DNA of 24,046 nt, from positions 1 to 24,046 of the forward strand of contig CAJUJZ010000022.1 in NCBI GenBank assembly GCA_910586745.1. Direction: 5' to 3'. This document shows, piece by piece, positions 22,442 through 24,046 of the stretch. This DNA is from an uncultured Mucispirillum sp. GTDB lineage: Bacteria; Chrysiogenota; Deferribacteres; Deferribacterales; Mucispirillaceae. Both the position numbers and the translations under genes were made by a program. The notes beneath the pieces are model-generated. The model did no database searches and was not told where the DNA came from. It saw only the letters and a list, made by a program, of their open reading frames with translations. Numbering within the stretch: position 1 is the stretch's first letter; each line of letters starts with the position of its first letter.

Positions 22442-23056
22442 ATGCAATTAGGATTTTATTTTGACCAAACAAGATGCATAGGCTGCAATGCTTGCACAGT
22501 ATCATGCAAAGACTGGAACCAAGTAAACCCTGGTCCTGTCCGTTGGAGAAAGCAGGAAAATCATGAAAAAAACAATGGTGTATCAGTTTTTGAAAACTTA
22601 ACAATGAGCTGTAACCATTGTGAAGAACCAGCATGTATGACTGCATGTGCTGCTAATGCTATTACAAAAACAGATAAAGGAATAGTTATCGTAGATAGAA
22701 ATAAATGTCAGGCATTAAAAGCCTGCATTACTGCATGTCCATTTGCAGCACCTCATATTGCTGATGATTTACAAGAACCTAAAAAAGGTGAAAACTGGGT
22801 TGTTGACCACCCTATGCAAAAATGTAAATACTGCTGGGAAAGAATTGAAGACGGCAACTCACCTGTATGTGTATCAGCTTGCCCTGTTAGAGCATTAGAC
22901 TATGGTGATATTGATAACTTGCAAAGAAAATATCCTGATGCAGTTCGTATGAATAAAGCAGATTTTCCTTATGCTTATGTAAATAATACTAATGATACTA
23001 AACCATCATTTTTTATTAAAAAACGCACTAATTTAGTTGTCAGTGAAGTAAAATAA
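22442..23056 (+). CDS. DmsB-like iron-sulfur electron-transfer subunit
   Basis: Ferredoxin-like subunit (204 aa) that would pass electrons to the catalytic subunit; no signal peptide of its own, so it probably leaves the cell as a hitchhiker on the Tat signal of its partner. Four cluster motifs are visible: CIGCNACTVSC; CNHCEEPACMTAC; CQALKACITACP; CKYC-x11-CVSACP. In the third, the second cysteine of the usual CxxCxxC is replaced by Leu (C-x2-L-x2-C), so a [3Fe-4S] cluster is likely there, as with the Trp substitution in NarH. GGGAGGA seven bases upstream supports the start, 15 bp after the catalytic gene. VCVSACPVRALDYG near residue 140-153 is the standard family ending. Confidence 0.93.
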   Translation: MQLGFYFDQTRCIGCNACTVSCKDWNQVNPGPVRWRKQENHEKNNGVSVFENLTMSCNHCEEPACMTACAANAITKTDKGIVIVDRNKCQALKACITACPFAAPHIADDLQEPKKGENWVVDHPMQKCKYCWERIEDGNSPVCVSACPVRALDYGDIDNLQRKYPDAVRMNKADFPYAYVNNTNDTKPSFFIKKRTNLVVSEVK

Positions 23057-23080
23057 TAAGGAAACAAACATAAACAATAT

Positions 23081-23103
23081 AAAAGGGGCGTATGCCCCTT
23101 TTT
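23081..23103 (+). terminator. Intra-operon terminator-like hairpin
   Basis: AAAAGGGGC (23081-23089) pairs with GCCCCTTTT (23094-23102) around GTAT and ends in T5. It lies between the iron-sulfur subunit and chaperone genes and could lower expression of the chaperone or protect the upstream mRNA end. Confidence 0.7.
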
Positions 23104-23119
23104 ATGAAATGGGGATATA

Positions 23120-23806
23120 ATGAATTCAGGAATAGAAAATATAGATGTAGATATGCATAAGGGCAGAGAAGTTATTTATGCTACTCTTTCTAATATCTTT
23201 TTAAATATGCCTTCTAATGAGCTTTTTGCAAATGTTGAGGCAGTCTTTTCATCATTTGAATTAGAAGATAGTGCTGATAAAATGATGAAAGATGGCTTAA
23301 AAGCTATGCAGGATTTTATTAAAAACAGAAATGCATTAAGTGAGGAAGAAAAAAAACAGTTTGATGACAAATTTCTTAATGATTATACAAGGCTTTTCTG
23401 TTTAAGTGACTCTGTACCTGTTGCTGAATCTATATATTTATCTCCTTCACACTTAACCATGCAGGAAGAAACAGGAAAAGTATTTTATATATACAAATCC
23501 TGTAATTTTGATATGAAACACACTTCAAACGAACCACAAGACCATATAGCTTATGAGCTTATGTTTATGTCATACATTTCAAAAGGTATTGCACAAAATA
23601 TAGCAAAAGGTGATATGGAACAGGTGAACAGCCTGCTGCATTTACAAAAAATGTTTTTAGAAGAACACCTTTTAAAATGGGTGGAAATGTTTAGTAAATC
23701 AGTTATCGGCTTTGCTGAAAGTGTAAGTTTCTATGCACCTGTATGCTATTTTATGATGGGCTTTCTTAAAGATGATTTTGAAATGATAAAGGAAAGTTTA
23801 TCTTAA
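23120..23806 (+). CDS. TorD/DmsD-family assembly chaperone
   Basis: Cytoplasmic all-helical chaperone (228 aa) that binds the Tat signal of its molybdoenzyme and aids cofactor insertion before export. The family signature region reads NEPQDHIAYELMFMSYIS (about residues 135-152; usual form E(P)xDHIxxEL), followed by FLEEHLLKWV, where TorD-like proteins have FxxxHLxxWx. It has no signal peptide or membrane segment. The start lies beside GGGGATATA. The target is most likely the Tat-signal reductase two genes upstream. A terminator-like hairpin separates it from that pair, so it may be made in smaller amounts. Confidence 0.88.
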   Translation: MNSGIENIDVDMHKGREVIYATLSNIFLNMPSNELFANVEAVFSSFELEDSADKMMKDGLKAMQDFIKNRNALSEEEKKQFDDKFLNDYTRLFCLSDSVPVAESIYLSPSHLTMQEETGKVFYIYKSCNFDMKHTSNEPQDHIAYELMFMSYISKGIAQNIAKGDMEQVNSLLHLQKMFLEEHLLKWVEMFSKSVIGFAESVSFYAPVCYFMMGFLKDDFEMIKESLS

Positions 23807-23835
23807 GTTAATATTAAACAAAAGGAGTTATGCCT

Positions 23836-24046
23836 ATGAAAAGGCTGATGTTATATACATTAACATGTTTGTTAGCGTTATCTATTCCAGCTTTTGCTTA
23901 TGTAGGTGATGCATATGTTACACCAGACTCATGGAGTAAGCATGTAAATGCCAACGGTATCAAAGCAAGTCTTAACGGCTTAGATTTTGGTGATGCAGGG
24001 ATATTAAAAATAGGGTTAACAACAAGAGCCACAATGAAATTTGGCG
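23836..24046 (+). CDS. Exported protein of unknown function, 3' partial
   Basis: Only the first 70 codons are in the window. The N-terminus MKRLMLYTLTCLLALSIPAFA is a typical Sec signal peptide with cleavage after AFA. The mature part (YVGDAYVTPDSWSKHVNAN, then LNGLDFGDAGILKIGLTTRA) is not something I recognise. AAAGGAG lies eight bases before ATG 23836; ATG 23830 is only two bases from that site and would add two residues. It begins 29 bp after the chaperone gene and so belongs to the reductase operon. In this position DMSO reductases often encode a membrane anchor (DmsC) or haem subunit; the visible part does not look like DmsC. A haem-binding gamma subunit or cytochrome remains possible but unproven. 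Confidence 0.7.
   Translation, partial: MKRLMLYTLTCLLALSIPAFAYVGDAYVTPDSWSKHVNANGIKASLNGLDFGDAGILKIGLTTRATMKFG

Overview
The window is about 24 kb of a very AT-rich, gene-dense bacterial chromosome with no phage, CRISPR, rRNA or tRNA signal that I can see. Gene content points to a Gram-negative anaerobe with periplasmic respiration: a class I hybrid cluster protein, a Tat-exported molybdopterin reductase with ferredoxin-like subunit and TorD-type chaperone, glycogen synthase, an alanine:cation symporter and LarB. Low G+C plus this mix fits a Deferribacterota gut organism such as Mucispirillum. That assignment is inference from memory, not a database match.

Layout. 1-1349: C-terminal part of an O-antigen-type flippase, open through the left edge. 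1441-2880: AGCS symporter, ended by a clear terminator. 3083-3846: a C_GCAxxG_C_C-type cysteine protein and a small unknown protein. 3941-7005: a nitrosative-stress-type operon (Hcp fused to a redox-disulfide domain, an unknown 205-aa protein, a hemerythrin) behind a perfect 13-bp inverted repeat and closed by a bidirectional terminator. 7036-8292 (minus): receiver domain joined to a degenerate kinase domain, with a C11 tract at its 3' end. 8401-12609: four tightly packed or overlapping genes (LarB, M20 zinc hydrolase, YqiA-like hydrolase, exported propeller/LPP20-like protein). 12610-13286: no gene, two copies of a ~290-bp composite repeat. 13287-17946 (minus): an unknown protein, a large leucine-rich-repeat-variant protein and glycogen synthase. 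17947-18919: long AT-rich intergenic region with two more repeat hairpins. 18920-24046: a DmsA/DmsB/TorD-like operon followed by a truncated exported protein.

Two features stand out. First, in this G-poor sequence there are two long homopolymeric G/C tracts, both inside genes. The G9 tract at codons 48-50 of the reductase would give an early stop if it gained or lost one base, which is the signature of a phase-variable (slipped-strand) on/off gene; here it would switch a respiratory enzyme. Second, three intergenic regions carry eight good copies (plus one decayed copy) of a small hairpin family in which a tandem GA/GA mismatch is kept while the outer stem and loop vary, including compensatory outer-stem changes. 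The copies are arranged as opposite-orientation pairs, like REPIN/BIME elements.

How the genes may work together: Hcp, hemerythrin and the linked unknown protein probably handle NO or related reactive nitrogen species during anaerobic growth. The reductase operon adds a terminal respiratory route whose substrate cannot be read from the sequence. Both redox modules show unusual ligand sets, described in the entries.
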